Shown here: positions 21,601-32,339 of the stretch, piece after piece | Position numbering within the stretch: position 1 is the first letter of the stretch | How the letters are laid out: each line of letters opens with the position of its first letter | DNA from: Motacilla alba alba | Taxonomy: Eukaryota; Chordata; Aves; Passeriformes; Motacillidae | Assembly (NCBI RefSeq): GCF_015832195.1 | Contig: NW_024037374.1 | Coordinates: forward strand, 3,511,331 to 3,575,330 | DNA length: 64,000 nt | Reading direction: 5' to 3' | Notes under the pieces: model-generated | Databases searched by the model: none | Seen by the model: only the letters and a program-made list of their open reading frames with translations | What the model was told of the DNA's origin: nothing | Translations under genes and position numbers: made by a program

Positions 21601-22433
21601 GTGAGTACATTCTCTGATTATCTCTTGTGCAGAGCAGCCAGGGGTGCCCAGGGCTGTCCTGCAGAGCAGGGTCCTGCAGCCCCGGGCGCTGTGCTGGGGC
21701 AGGGACTCTGCTGCCTGCCAGGGACAGCTCTCAGCCAGCCCTGGCAGCTGCTCCCAGCACTGGGGGAAGAGATGTGGGTGGAAGGAGACAGCTTGTAAGG
21801 CTTGGAGTTCTTCCCCTTACGTGGTTCAGTAAGCTGCATTTTCTTTGCTGCTATCAGCAGAATATTTAACTGCAGAACATTTCCAGGTAGATTATACAGG
21901 GCACGCAGCAAGGCAGGGACTGCTTAAAATGGAAAATCCTGCTTTTTTAATCTGCAATTCTGGTTTGCCCAGATGGCAAACTGTATATAGATACTTCTGG
22001 TGAGTTTGTGTTATTTCTTACTCAACAGCAACAAATATTCATCTCCCCATTCAGGTTAAGAAAAAAAAAAATTCTCTCAGATCTGAAAAAACCAGAGAGT
22101 GACAGAAATCAGCAAAGAGCCCCTCACAGGCACCATCAGTGTCGCTTTTTCAGCCTCTTCAGGGTTGCCCTAAGGTTGCCATTGGAGCCTGAAGGAGCCA
22201 GAGCTGCCCCTGGGCAGTGCCAGAGCTGGGAGGGGTCTGCAGGGCAGAGCTGAGCCCCCAGGGCTGGGCTGGGCTCTGGCAGCACTGGCAGGGCCCAGCC
22301 CTGGGCACAGGGCAGCAGCTGCTGGCAGGGACAGCTCCAGGCAGCAGAGCCTGGGCAGGCAGTGGGGGGAAAGTGTCCCCAGGCTGTGCTGGGATATTAA
22401 AGTCCTCTCCAAACCCAACTATTCCATGATTAC

Positions 22434-22444
22434 TTTTCTTACAG
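22434..22444 (+). other. Splice acceptor of the olfactory receptor coding exon
   Basis: TTTTCTTACAG is preceded by a pyrimidine-rich stretch and followed by the coding exon. It pairs with the GTGAGTAC donor at 21601. Confidence 0.6.
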
Positions 22445-22467
22445 ATCCCCATGCCAAGACAGCATAA

Positions 22468-23409
22468 ATGTCCAACAGCAGCTCCATCATCCACTTCCTC
22501 CTGCTGGCACTGGCAGACATGCGGCAGCTGCAGCTGCTGCACTTCTGCCTCTTGCTGGGCATCTCCCTGGCTGCCCTCCTGGGCAACGGCCTCATCATCA
22601 GCGCCGTAGCCTGCGGCCAGCACCTGCACACGCCCATGTTCTTCTTCCTGCTCAACCTGGCCCTCACTGACCTGGGCTCCATCTGCACCACTGTGCCCAA
22701 AGCCATGCACAATTCCCTCTGGGGCACCAGGAACATCTCCTACACAGGATGTGCTGCTCAGCTCTTTTTCTTTCTCATCTTCATCGGAGCAGAGTACTAT
22801 CTCCTGACCATCATGTGCTACGACCGCTATGTGTCCATCTGCAAACCCCTGCACTATGTGTCCGTCTGCAAACTCCTGGGCAGCAGAGCTTGTGCCCACA
22901 TGGCAGCAGCTGCCTGGGCCAGCGGCTTACTCACAGCTCTGCTGATCACGGCCAATACATTTTCCCTGCCCCTGTGCCATGGCAATGCCCTGGGCCAGTT
23001 CTTCTGTGAAGTACCCCAGATCCTCAAGCTCTCCTGCTCCAAATCCTACCTCAGGGAATTTGGCCTTCCTGCTGTTAGTGCAGGTTTATCATGTGGTTGT
23101 TTTGTGTTCATTGTTTTTTCCTATGTGCAGATCTTCAGGGTCGTGCTGAGGATCCCCTCTGAGCAGGGACAGCACAAAGCCTTCTCCACCTGCCTCCCTC
23201 ACCTGGCCGTGGTGTCCCTGTTTATCAGCACTGCAGTGTTTGCCTACCTGAAGCCCCCCTCCATGTCCTCCCCATCCCTGGATCTGGCCCTGACAGTTCT
23301 GTACTCGGTGGTTCCTCCAGCCCTGAACCCCCTCATCTACAGCCTGAGGAACCAGGAGCTCAAGGCTGCAGTGGGGACACTGATGACTGGATGCTTTCAG
23401 AAACATTAA
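22468..23409 (+). CDS. Olfactory receptor, family 14-like (gamma-c type)
   Basis: An intact 313-residue seven-transmembrane receptor in one coding exon, the usual length and structure for the family. It shows an N-terminal Asn-Ser-Ser glycosylation site (residue 3), Gly-Asn in TM1 (39-40), Leu-His-Thr-Pro-Met-Phe before TM2 (53-58), the Met-x-Tyr-Asp-Arg-Tyr motif at the end of TM3 (116-121), Cys95 in the first outer loop, Lys-Ala-Phe-Ser-Thr-Cys before TM6 (237-242) and Pro-x-x-Asn-Pro-Leu-Ile-Tyr in TM7 (284-291). It would act at the olfactory cilium membrane, coupling odorants to G-olf. The start at 22468 is supported by the acceptor 24 bases upstream; an out-of-frame ATG at 22451 also lies in this exon. 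The closest type by eye is the expanded bird gamma-c / OR14 clade; the ligand is unknown. Satellites and solo LTRs surround it. Confidence 0.95.
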   Translation: MSNSSSIIHFLLLALADMRQLQLLHFCLLLGISLAALLGNGLIISAVACGQHLHTPMFFFLLNLALTDLGSICTTVPKAMHNSLWGTRNISYTGCAAQLFFFLIFIGAEYYLLTIMCYDRYVSICKPLHYVSVCKLLGSRACAHMAAAAWASGLLTALLITANTFSLPLCHGNALGQFFCEVPQILKLSCSKSYLREFGLPAVSAGLSCGCFVFIVFSYVQIFRVVLRIPSEQGQHKAFSTCLPHLAVVSLFISTAVFAYLKPPSMSSPSLDLALTVLYSVVPPALNPLIYSLRNQELKAAVGTLMTGCFQKH

Positions 23410-23427
23410 ACTGCTGACAAATTTCTG

Positions 23428-23446
23428 CATATATATATATATATTA
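23428..23446. repeat. AT dinucleotide microsatellite
   Basis: About eight AT repeats just after the receptor stop codon, in the 3' UTR. Short and likely length-variable. Confidence 0.85.
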
Positions 23447-23449
23447 AAA

Positions 23450-24275
23450 AAGTAACCTTTGATACTTCTTGTTTGTTTCATTTTTGAGGTTCTTTTTGTT
23501 TGTATTACACTTTTAATATTTTCCACAAAGAAATGTCATGGTTTGTGCCATTTCTCATTTTGTTTCACTCCACCTTCCCTGTGGCCACAGACTGTGTCAG
23601 TGAGGGACTGTGCTCTTGGTGACTAAAGGATCTCCCAGCAAAGTTTTCTGCAGAGATGCCCTTTGGTTGCCTTCTCTGGAGCTGCAGCAGCAATGTCTGT
23701 GTGCAGAGCTGGGGGCAGATCAGTGCTGGCCCAGCAGCTGTGCCCAGCAGCAGCAGCAGCACTTGGTGTTGCCAGTGCTGCTGCCGTGGCCCTGCCCCAC
23801 TGCCCTGGTGGCCCTGGTGTTGCTGTAGGGCCTGAGTGCTCTCGGGGCCGGGCACAGTGCTGGGGGTGGCAGTGCCGGGGCTGCAGCAGGGACAGGCCAT
23901 GGGCACTGCTGGGGCAGCGCTGACGCCTCAGGCCAGGGCCTGGGGGCTCCAGGCTCCTTGCCCAGGCTCTCTCAAGAACACGGCCAGGCCAATGCTCAGC
24001 ACAGAAAACCCCCGTGAGCAGCCCCAGGGTGGCCGTGGGCAGGCTGGGGGCAAACAGCATGGCTGGGGCTCTGCAAGGGCCCTGGGGGAGACGGGAAGGA
24101 GCAGCAGAGCAGGGGCTGATCCATCCCCAGTGCGCTGCACAGCCCAGGGCAGCGTCCCAGAGCGTCCTCATGGAGCTGCCAACACCATCCCCCCTCTGCA
24201 GCCCTGGCCTCTCCCCCAGCTCACAGAGGTGTCCCATCCTTGCAGGCACAGGCACGGCAGCACTGGCTCAGGAGC
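23450..24275. other. Receptor 3' flank, no further gene
   Basis: Includes the presumed 3' UTR and GC-rich CAG-containing DNA (GCAGCAGCAGCAGC at about 23746). Frames on both strands are compositional. It ends at the left target duplication of the solo LTR. Confidence 0.5.
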
Positions 24276-24280
24276 CCCTG

Positions 24281-25596
24281 TGTCATGGTTTGACGCTGGC
24301 CCAATGCCAGTGCCCCCATGAAAACCCATTCTTCCCCGGTGTCTGCTGTGAGATGCGATCAGAGACAGAGCAAAGCAGGCCTCCACTTGTGAACAAGACA
24401 GAAAAAAGCTTTATTATCATAGAACTATAATAAAATTAACACACAGAGCAGAATAGAAAACCTTTCAAACATTTCTCCTCCCCCCACTCAATTCTTACAG
24501 AATATTACAGAACCTTAGATCTTAATCCAGTCCATCACCCTTCAGATAATCAACTCAGTCCATCTCCACCCTTCCGACAATCACTTCTCATTTCATCAAG
24601 GAGAGAAGGAGCCCTCCTTGTGCCACCACAGGTAAATCCCCGTCACTCAGCAACTACACGTTGTGACTTCTTCCTTCCATGTTCAGTGTTCTCACCACTG
24701 CACATGGACCAGAGCTGCTTTTAGGGTTTCCCCTTTCAAGGATGCCTTGCCCAGTTCCAGAAGAGAACAACAGTCTCTCACCTTTTTCGGGACACCAGTC
24801 CCCCCCAATATTTCACCCCCTGGGGCTGAGGGGTCTCACCAGCACTTCATCACCTGTCGTCTCCGCTCACATCACTCCTTTGGCGCAGCCTCCCCCTAAA
24901 ATGCAGTCTCTGTATTACAGGAAAGGTTCTATCCATGGCTATACAAGAAAAAGTCCAGACAAAAGCCACTCCATCATCTCCTCCACCTAGGATTTTCTCA
25001 ACTTCTCCCAGTCCTTCTTCACTTGCACAACTCTGCATCACACTTGCGCATTCCTTCTTATCCGTTTCTCTCCTCCCTCAGCTCCCGGAGGATCAGCATT
25101 TGCAAGGTTTTCCATCGTCTCACAGAAGGGTTAAAATCACAGTCTCTGCTTATATCGAACTCTGGGCACTCTTCCCTTGTGGGCCCCCCCCCTTCTCTTC
25201 CCCGGCCAGGCCGGTGCTTATCAAGTTCAAGATAGCACTGGCACCTCTCTCTTTCCCTCTCTCTCCCGAGGAAAGGGGGCTGCCCGCCACCTCTCTGAGT
25301 TCTTCCACCCTTCCATCATCTCCTGTCTCTGCCCAAGGCTCCGGCCCACCTCCCTCGGCCGCGTGGTTTTCCCCTCCCCCACCCAGCCCGAAGCTGGGCA
25401 GGGGAGGTCTGAACTCCTCCATCCACCGGAACCAAGAGAGGACGATCCCCTGGGAGCTCCTCGCTTTAACCCCTGTGTTCTCAGAGGCGGATCCATATCC
25501 TCAATGGTCAAACCAGGTGCCAATATCCACATCTGGGCACCTATTGGTTTGACCACTACCACCTCCCAAAAACTCATTTCCTCTCAAACCACGACA
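24281..25596 (-). mobile_element. Solo LTR with 5-bp target duplication
   Basis: On the minus strand it begins TGTCGTGGTTTGAGAGG and ends CAAACCATGACA, 1316 bp. CCCTG flanks it on both sides (24276-24280 and 25597-25601), a perfect 5-bp target duplication, as used by ERVL and some other ERV classes. A TATA-like CGATATAAG lies near 25156-25149 and AATAAA near 24415-24410, both read leftward, giving a U3-R-U5 order. No internal retroviral genes remain, so it formed by LTR-LTR recombination. Confidence 0.9.
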
Positions 25597-25689
25597 CCCT
25601 GTTTGCATTGCACAGAGCAGGCGGGAGCACCCCCATGCTGCTGCTGTGGGGACATGAACCTGAGGGAGCACAAATGCCATCAGCCCCTG

Positions 25690-26305
25690 GGGCCACCAAG
25701 GGCTGCGGGACAGCAAGGAAACCACTCAGCTTTGTCCTGGCCTCTGCAGTCAACCAGAAAGTTTGTTCCCATCAGCTGGGAGTTTCCTGTCCCACTGCAG
25801 ACGCTGTTGCTCAGAGCCAGGGCTGCCTGGCAGCCACCCCCAAACTGCCCTGAGCATTTCCTTGGCTTCACCTTTGCTTTCTTTACTCTTCCCTTGTCCA
25901 AATTTCTTCCTCTTGCCCAGCCCTGTTCCCTGCCCTGCAAACAGCCCATCCCTGTTTGCCCTTTCCTCTCTGGCCCCACTCCCCATTGCAGTTCCTGGCT
26001 TGGCACCATGGGAACGGCCCTTGGGGAGCAGGATCATCCTCCAAGTGCTGCAGCAAATTGTCTGCAGGCTCCTGCAGTGCCCCGTGCTGCTCTCTTGCCA
26101 CAGGCACCCCAGGCCAGGGGGGCCCATCTGGGCTGCTGTGTCTGCCTGTGGGGCTCCCTGTTCTGGGCAGTGAGGAGGAGCTGCAGAGGCTCTGCAGGAC
26201 TGACAGGATGGGCTTTGGGGCTGGCAGGAGAAGCTGAGGCACCTGCAGCTGCTGCAGCTTCTGAACAGGAGGCCCTGGGCTCATTGTGCCACTGCTCCAA
26301 GGGTG
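25690..26305. repeat. Inverted segmental duplication, arm 1
   Basis: The part from 25766 onward reads in reverse at 40521-41056: shared blocks include CCCATCAGCTGGGAGTTTCCTGTCCC, split here as CCCATCAGCTGGGAG and TTTCCTGTCC, plus CAGGCACCCCAGGCC and GGAGCTGCAGAGGCTCTGCAG. The homology continues into the adjacent CR1 fragment on both sides. No gene is supported. Confidence 0.85.
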
Positions 26306-26935
26306 CTTTCAGAGAATCCCAGAATCAGCAAGGCTGGAAAAGACCTTGGAGATCATCAAGTCCAACCTGTGCCCTTACACTGCCTTGTCTCTCCTGATCC
26401 TCCTCTTCTCCAGGATAAATAACCCCAGCTCCCTCAGCCACTCCTCACAGGATTTGTGTTCCAAACCCCTCCCCAGCCTTGTTGCCCATCTCTGGACACG
26501 CTCCAGCCCCTCCATGTCCTTTCTAAAGGGATCCAGAACTGGACACCGCACTCGAGGTGCTGCCCAAGCAGTGCCCAGCACAGGGCAAGAATCACTGCCC
26601 TGCTCCTGCTGGCCACACCATTCCTGAGCCAGGCCAGGAGCCATTGGCCTTCTTGGCCCCCTGGGCACACTGCTGGCTCATGTCCAGCCTGCTGTCCAGC
26701 AGTCCCTGCAGCTCCCTTTCTGCCTGGCTGCTCTCCAGCCACTCTGTCCCCAGCCTGTGGTGCTGCAGGAGTTGTTGTGGCCAAAGTGCAGGACCTGGCC
26801 CTGGGACTTGTTAAACCTCACCTTGTTGGATTTGGGTCCTGGATCCAGCCTGTCCAGGGCCCTGTGCAGAGCCCTCCTACCCTTCATCAGATCAACACTC
26901 CCAGCAAACTTGGTGTCACCAGGGTTCCATGAGGC
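26306..26935 (-). mobile_element. CR1 LINE 3' fragment
   Basis: The element's 3' end is at the left (AGAATCCCAGAATC, the CR1 terminal microsatellite), followed leftward-reading by the end of ORF2. On the minus strand 26375-26668 translates to the conserved C-terminal reverse-transcriptase part with Lys-Asp-Met-Glu-Gly-Leu-Glu, Val-Gln-Arg and Leu-Arg-Glu-Leu-Gly-Leu-Phe. It is 5'-truncated, as is normal for CR1. Confidence 0.9.
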
Positions 26936-27445
26936 CCCAGAGTGTCCCAATGGTCTCCACGATTCCATGAGCCCCCCCTGTATCACAATGTCCTTTTGGT
27001 TCTCTTGGTGTCACAAAGTCCCTTGGATCCTGGAGCCCGGCAGTGTCACAGTGGATCCTTGGTTCCATGAGGTCTGGCAGTGCAGCAATGCTCTCCTTGG
27101 TTCCACAGTGTCACAATGGCCTCTTGGTTCCAAGGGCCACCACAGTGTCAAACATGTTTCCTTCATTCCAGGAGTCCCTGAGGAGCAGCACTGGCCCCTT
27201 GGTTCCCTGGGGCCCTGCAGTGTCACAATGGCCCCATCGTAACACCAGGTCCTGCTCTGTCACAGAGCTCTGCATGGTTCCACAAGGCCCTGCAGGGTCA
27301 CAGTGGCCTCTTGGCTCCATGAGGCCTCCGAGTGCCACCATGAATTCCTTGGTGCTGCAGTGTCACAATGGAGCCCTGGTGACACAAGATCCTGCAGTGT
27401 CACCAGGGACCCTTGGTTCCCTGGGGCACCACAGTTGCTGAGGAT
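26936..27445 (+). repeat. S37 satellite array
   Basis: Plus-orientation units (TGTCACAATGG, TTGGTTCC), quite degenerate, about twelve units, starting where CR1 ends. Confidence 0.85.
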
Positions 27446-27780
27446 GTCAGCAGCCCCCACTGAGGCCATGGGCACCTGGAGGAGGACACTTCTTTTCCAT
27501 AGGAAGGAAAGCACAAGGCCCAGTTTGGAAGGCAGGTGAGAGCATCACTAGGCCAAGGGCAGCCAGACTTGTCAGGAATGGCAGATTTTGTCTGGGAGCG
27601 GTCTTTGGATATAGGGAATTTGGAGGTGAAATCCCAAATCTGGCCATGGGTGCCTGGAGGAGAAGGCCAGTTCTTTTCCTTTGGAGGGAAAGCACGGAGC
27701 CCTAGTGTTTCAGTAGCAGATGAAAAGTTACCCCCAATGTTCTAAGGTCAGCCTGACCAGTGAAATGTCTCCTGGGAGGC
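27446..27780 (-). repeat. S191 satellite, about 1.7 units
   Basis: Reverse orientation: TTTTCCATAGGAAGGAAAGCAC and GGCCATGG-GTGCCTGGAGGAGAAGG blocks are recognisable. Together with the next S37 block it is the mirror image of 32340-35345. Confidence 0.9.
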
Positions 27781-28865
27781 CAAACCAGCCAGAGCTGTTC
27801 TGTGTTCTCTTGGTTTTATGGGGCCCTGAAGTGCCACAGGGGTGACTTGGTTCCAGAAAGCCCCACAATGCCACAATGGCTCCTTGATTACAAGAAGACC
27901 TGCAGTGTCACAATGGACCCTTGGTTCAATGGGGTCCCACAGTGTCACAGTGGCCCCTAGGTTCCACTGGCCCCACAGTGTCACAATGGTCCCAGTGATT
28001 CCATGAGGCCTTGCAGTGTCACAATGGTCTCCGTGGTTCCACAGGCCCCACAATGTCACGATGTCACGTGACTCCTCTGTTTCATAGGGTCTGCCATGTC
28101 ACAATGGACCATTGGACCCTGGGGGTTTTCCGGTATCACAATGGACCATTGATAACAAGGGGCCCCTCTGTGTCACCCTGGAGCTTTGATTCCATGCAGC
28201 CCTGCAGTGTCACAATGGTCTCCTGTGGTTGCCCAGTGTCACAATGGTCTGCTGATGCCACGAGGCCCTGCAATGTCACAATGGACCTTTGGTTCCATGC
28301 AGCCCTGCAGTGTCACAAAGGCCTCTTGGTTTCACCAGGCCCCACAGTATCACAATGGTTCCTCTTGGTTCTGTGGGGACCCCCAGGGTCACAATGGTCT
28401 CACGGGTTCCATGAGGCCTCACAGTGTCACAATGCTTTGGTTATTCCAGGGATCCTCATGGCATCACAACGGTCTCCATGATTCCATGAGTCCCCTCAGT
28501 GTCACAATAGCCCCTTGGTTCCATGAGGCTGTGAAGTATCCTAATGGTCTCTCCATGGTTCCATGAGGCCTTGCAGTGTCACAATGGACCTTTGGCACCG
28601 TTGTGAGACCATGGGGTCCCACAGTGTCACAATGGACCCTTGGTTTGATGGGGCCTCTCAGTGTCACAAACATCCCATGTGACTCTATGGAGCCACACAG
28701 CATCCCTTGTTTCCACGAGACCCCAAAGTGTCACCATGGTCCCTTGGTCTCACCAGACCGCACAGTGTCACAATGGTCCCCTGGTCTCACAGGGCCCCAC
28801 AGTGTCACTATGCTCCCTTGGTCTCACAGGGCCCCACAGTGTCACAATGCCCCCTTGGTTCCATG
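27781..28865 (+). repeat. S37 satellite array, large block
   Basis: About 28 units with core TGTCACAATGG and TTGGTTCCATGAGGCCC. Several consecutive units are exactly 37 bp (for example at 28270-28345). Confidence 0.95.
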
Positions 28866-29505
28866 GGCCGTGTGCTGCTGCATTCCCCCCTCCCCTTCTC
28901 AGGCCGCCCTGCCAGCTGAGAAATGCTCCTTGGGCCTCGGCCTTGGCCAGCAGCCCCTGGGCTCAGCTCCTCTGCAGCTCATCACAAACACTGGCTGCCC
29001 CAGGCACTGCTGCTGCCCAAGGAGCTCCTGCTTTCTGTAGGAGCAGCCCTGGGAACTGGTTTTGTTCCCTCGGTGGCACAACGTCCCTGCTCTCACACTG
29101 CCAAAGAAAGCTGCTGATGCCGAGTGCGGCCAGGATGAACCATTGCTGGGAATGAAGCCCCTCTCCTGGGGCCCTACAAACAGCTCCAAAAGGAGCCCCT
29201 TGGAGCTCTCCTGGGCCAGCGACTCCCTCTGAGTGGGGCCTCTCCCAGCCGGGAACTCTCCCGTTTGCTGCACTCAGGGATCCCCGAACAACGACGGAGC
29301 CTGGGCTCATCCCCCCACTCCTCCAGGCTCAACCCTTTGCCCCCTGGGGAGATGCCAAAGCCTCCCAAGTGAGCATTTCCCTGCCGGCAGGGGAATTTCT
29401 CCCAGGTTTCTTGTACTGGCTCTTTGTGTCTGTGTGCACACAGGAGTGCCTGTGCTGGGGAAATGTGGCAGAAATGCTGCTCTCTGAGGGGCTTGAGTGC
29501 CTTGG
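28866..29505. repeat. Duplicated unique module, copy 1
   Basis: Closely matches 53390-54020 (AAATGCTCCTTGGGCCTCGG, GATGCCGAGTGCGGCCAGGA, GGAACTCTCCCGTTTGCTGC). Short frames on both strands are conserved in both copies only because the DNA is; no domain recognised. Confidence 0.85.
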
Positions 29506-29815
29506 ATAGCTGAGTCAGTCAGGCCTTTAGGTAAGGTTAAATCACGAGGTCCAAGCTAAGTTAAATGCTGCTAAGAGCTGTTCTTTTGCTAAGTTGTCAA
29601 GTTTAATATAAGTTATAACGAAGTTAAATATTGTTAAATGGTATTCCTCTTTTAAATTGCTAAGTCATAGGTTGTAAGTTAGGTTTAATCCTGTTAAGTG
29701 CTGTTCTTTTGCTAAATTGTGAAGTTTAAGGTACAAGTTAAGGTTAAGGTATAAGTTAAAACCTGTTAACTTTTACCTCTGTTAATCTTTTGGGGCCGTA
29801 TTCCTTTTATCCTTT
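29506..29815. repeat. TTAAG-rich degenerate tandem repeat
   Basis: About three AT-rich units with AAGTTAAGGTTAA and CTGTTAAGTGCTGTTCTTTTGCTAAATTG. The same block is at 54020-54310. Confidence 0.8.
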
Positions 29816-30339
29816 CCTCACTGTCCTTTTGTCACACACACACACAGGGACACTTCTTGGTTCATTTCTGGTTTGATTGCCTGGATTTGGTTTGGTTTTG
29901 TTGTTGCTTTGTTTCCTTGCTGTGCCTGAAGTGTCCAGCAAGGAGCAGAGTGACTCTTGACAAGGAACTTGGTGGTGCTGTCGCTGAATATTAAATCTGG
30001 TTTTTGCTGATCCCTTGCTGGGGATTTTTTCAGCACTCTCAAGCCCTCGTTCAGAACAGGGTGAAGGAGCCCTGGCCCAGGTTCTGGCCCTGGGGGACAC
30101 GGGGATGCTGCCAGGGGGTCCCTGTCCCCCTGTCCCACCCCCCAAGGCCTCAGGCCCCCATCCCTGTGTCAGGCTCTGGGGTGGATCTCGTGGAACATCC
30201 TCTGGGGGAGGCTGCGGCGCCGGGGGCGGGGAGACCCGGGGGGACAGGGGACCCCTCTGTGCACGAGCAGCGTTGGACTGCTCTGGGGGGAACTGTGAGG
30301 GGGGGCTGGGGCAGAGTGACCTCCCCAGTGACCTCACAG
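29816..30339. repeat. Duplicated module with CA repeat, copy 1
   Basis: Starts near a (CA)n tract (29834-29847) and ends in G-rich sequence. Matches 54310-54850, and its right half (from about 30150) matches 37800-37990. No gene is supported. Confidence 0.8.
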
Positions 30340-30998
30340 AGCCCCCTGTTTTGTCACACAGCATCCTGTGATGTTACAGAGCTGCATTTGATGTCACATA
30401 GCCATCTGTGATGTCACAGCCCACTCTGGCATGTTACACAGTCCCCTTGCGATCTCACAGAGCCAACCCTGGGATGTCACCCAGGAATGTCATGCTGCTG
30501 CACTGTGAAGTCACAGAAGACTCTGTGGTGTCACAAAGTCACCGTGTGATGTCAGAATGTGTTCTGTGACATCACAGCCTGCTCTATGATGTAACACAGC
30601 CACCCACTGATGTCGCAACCCACTCTCTGATGTCACAGAGCCGCCCTCAATGATGGCAGGATCTGCTGTATGGCCTCACACCCCACTCTATGATGTCACA
30701 GACAGCTCTGTGATGTCAAAACCCCCTCAGTGATGTCACAAAACCCTCTCTGTGATGTCATACTGCCACTCTCTAATGTCACAGCACACACTTTGACCTC
30801 ACAGCCTGCTCTATGATGTCATACAACCATGACATGATGTCACAGCCTGCTCTGTGATGTCACAGAATCCCACGATACTCTAGCTGCTCAGTGACCTCAC
30901 ACAACAAACTCTGTGATGTCATAGCCCAATCTGTGACCTCACACAGCCCACTCTGTGCTGTCACACAGCCCCTGGCTGACATCACAGCTGCTCTGTGC
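30340..30998. repeat. TGATGTCACA minisatellite, copy 1
   Basis: Units of about 20-37 bp carrying TGATGTCACAGCC or CTCTGTGATGTCACA; more than ten TGATGTCA octamers are visible. Similar arrays lie at 37980-38290 and 54840-55220. Confidence 0.9.
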
Positions 30999-32339
30999 CT
31001 CTATGACACAGCCACAGAGGTGCTGCTGTGACACAGCCCCCTTGGGGACATGCCACAGCCCCTGGCAGTGCTGAGCCCCTGTGAGCTCTGTCTGTGCCCT
31101 GCTCGTGTCCCTGAGCTGCCCTGGCAGTGCCCCAGCCCTGCTGGGCTGTGCACAGGAGCTGCCCCTGGCCAGAGCTGTCTCTCTGCAGCGCTGCCCTTGC
31201 CAGGAGCTGCCTCTGGGCCAGGAGCCTGGCCCAGCTCAGCAGCACAGACACAGCACAAGGACTTTAATGACCCTCTGTGGCTTTGGTGCTCTTTGCATCA
31301 CACTCAGTCTCGCAGTGTTCAAAAGACTCCTCTAGAACTCAAGGTGAGGTTGAAACACTGAAATTTCTTGTACTTTAAATAGATCCTTCTGAGAGACAGG
31401 ATTGAGAACATGTCCCCAGGTTTCAAATACAGCAGAACCCTGGAGGCACTGATGACAGGTGGGTACGAGCAAGGGAAAGGTGTCTCTGGTGCTGAGCAAA
31501 GCTGGATGTGTTTCAGCAATGCAAAGGCCCAAGGCCTGAGCCCCAGCCCCTGGCAAGGCAGATCCTGTCCCTCCCTCCTTGCTCAGGGCTCTTCCTGGGA
31601 TGGGCACTGGCATGTGGGGATGGGCAATGCCAAGGGCAGCACCATGGGGCGGCCCCTGCCAGGCTGCTGAGCAGGGACAAGGAGGCAATGAGGCCCCAGG
31701 CCTGCAAGGGTCACTTGTCCCCTCGTGGCCTCAGGCCCAGGGCCAGCAGCCATGGCCAAAGGGCTGCCCAAGCTGGCTCTGTCAGGGTCTTGCAGCTGCT
31801 GCCCATCCCTGTGCCCTGTGCAGCCCAGGCTGTCCCACGGTGTCCCTGCCCTGCGCCTCTGTCCCTGCAGGCTGTCGTCATGCCCCGGCTGCCCCACCTG
31901 GCTGGCCCCTTCCTTTGCTGACAGCTCTGCCTCCTGCCTGCCTCTGCCTGCCCACACAAAGCCTTGGCCTTGATACCAAAAGGGTTAATTCAATTTTTAC
32001 TGTGCCTGTGAACTTTTAGCACAGGAACAAGGCATGCAGGGCCTGCTTTCCCAGCAAGGATGGTTGGAAGAGAAGACACCTGGCTCAAGGGGGCAGTGAT
32101 AGAAAAAAGAAGGACTGACTCTGGGACATGGAGGGTGTTTTCTGGAAATGGGTAAATTGTAATACACATTTAGCGACTGTGTATATGAAACACCCTGGTA
32201 GAAATACATGTCCACATAAGGTTAGGAGTTATCCCTCACTGGACATCAAGCCTGAATCAATGAGACCCTCTTAAAGAGCAAATTAGTGTTAAGGATCCTT
32301 ATCCTGGTATTTTGGAGATTTGGTGACAGCAAGCCCTCA
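30999..32339 (-). other. Orphan copy of olfactory receptor upstream region
   Basis: Read on the minus strand, 31255-31000 matches 21250-21500 (CCAGAGGGTCATTAAAGTCC, TTGTGCTGTGTCTGTGCTGC) and 31560-31340 matches 21000-21170 (CACCTGTCATCA, GGGGACA). No receptor frame follows on the minus side. The left part (31960-32330) is AT-richer and is shared with 55850-56220. Confidence 0.65.

Noticed and set aside
22159..22899. 246-codon minus-strand frame opposite the olfactory receptor
   Set aside because: Shadow of the receptor coding strand; no recognisable domain, and the plus-strand frame has all receptor motifs.
25177..26397. 406-codon plus-strand frame
   Set aside because: Crosses the solo LTR boundary, its target duplication and a CR1 end; low-complexity composition.
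27781..28865. CRISPR-like array with a ~37-bp period
   Set aside because: Units are contiguous and degenerate with no conserved-repeat/unique-spacer structure, and the DNA is vertebrate.
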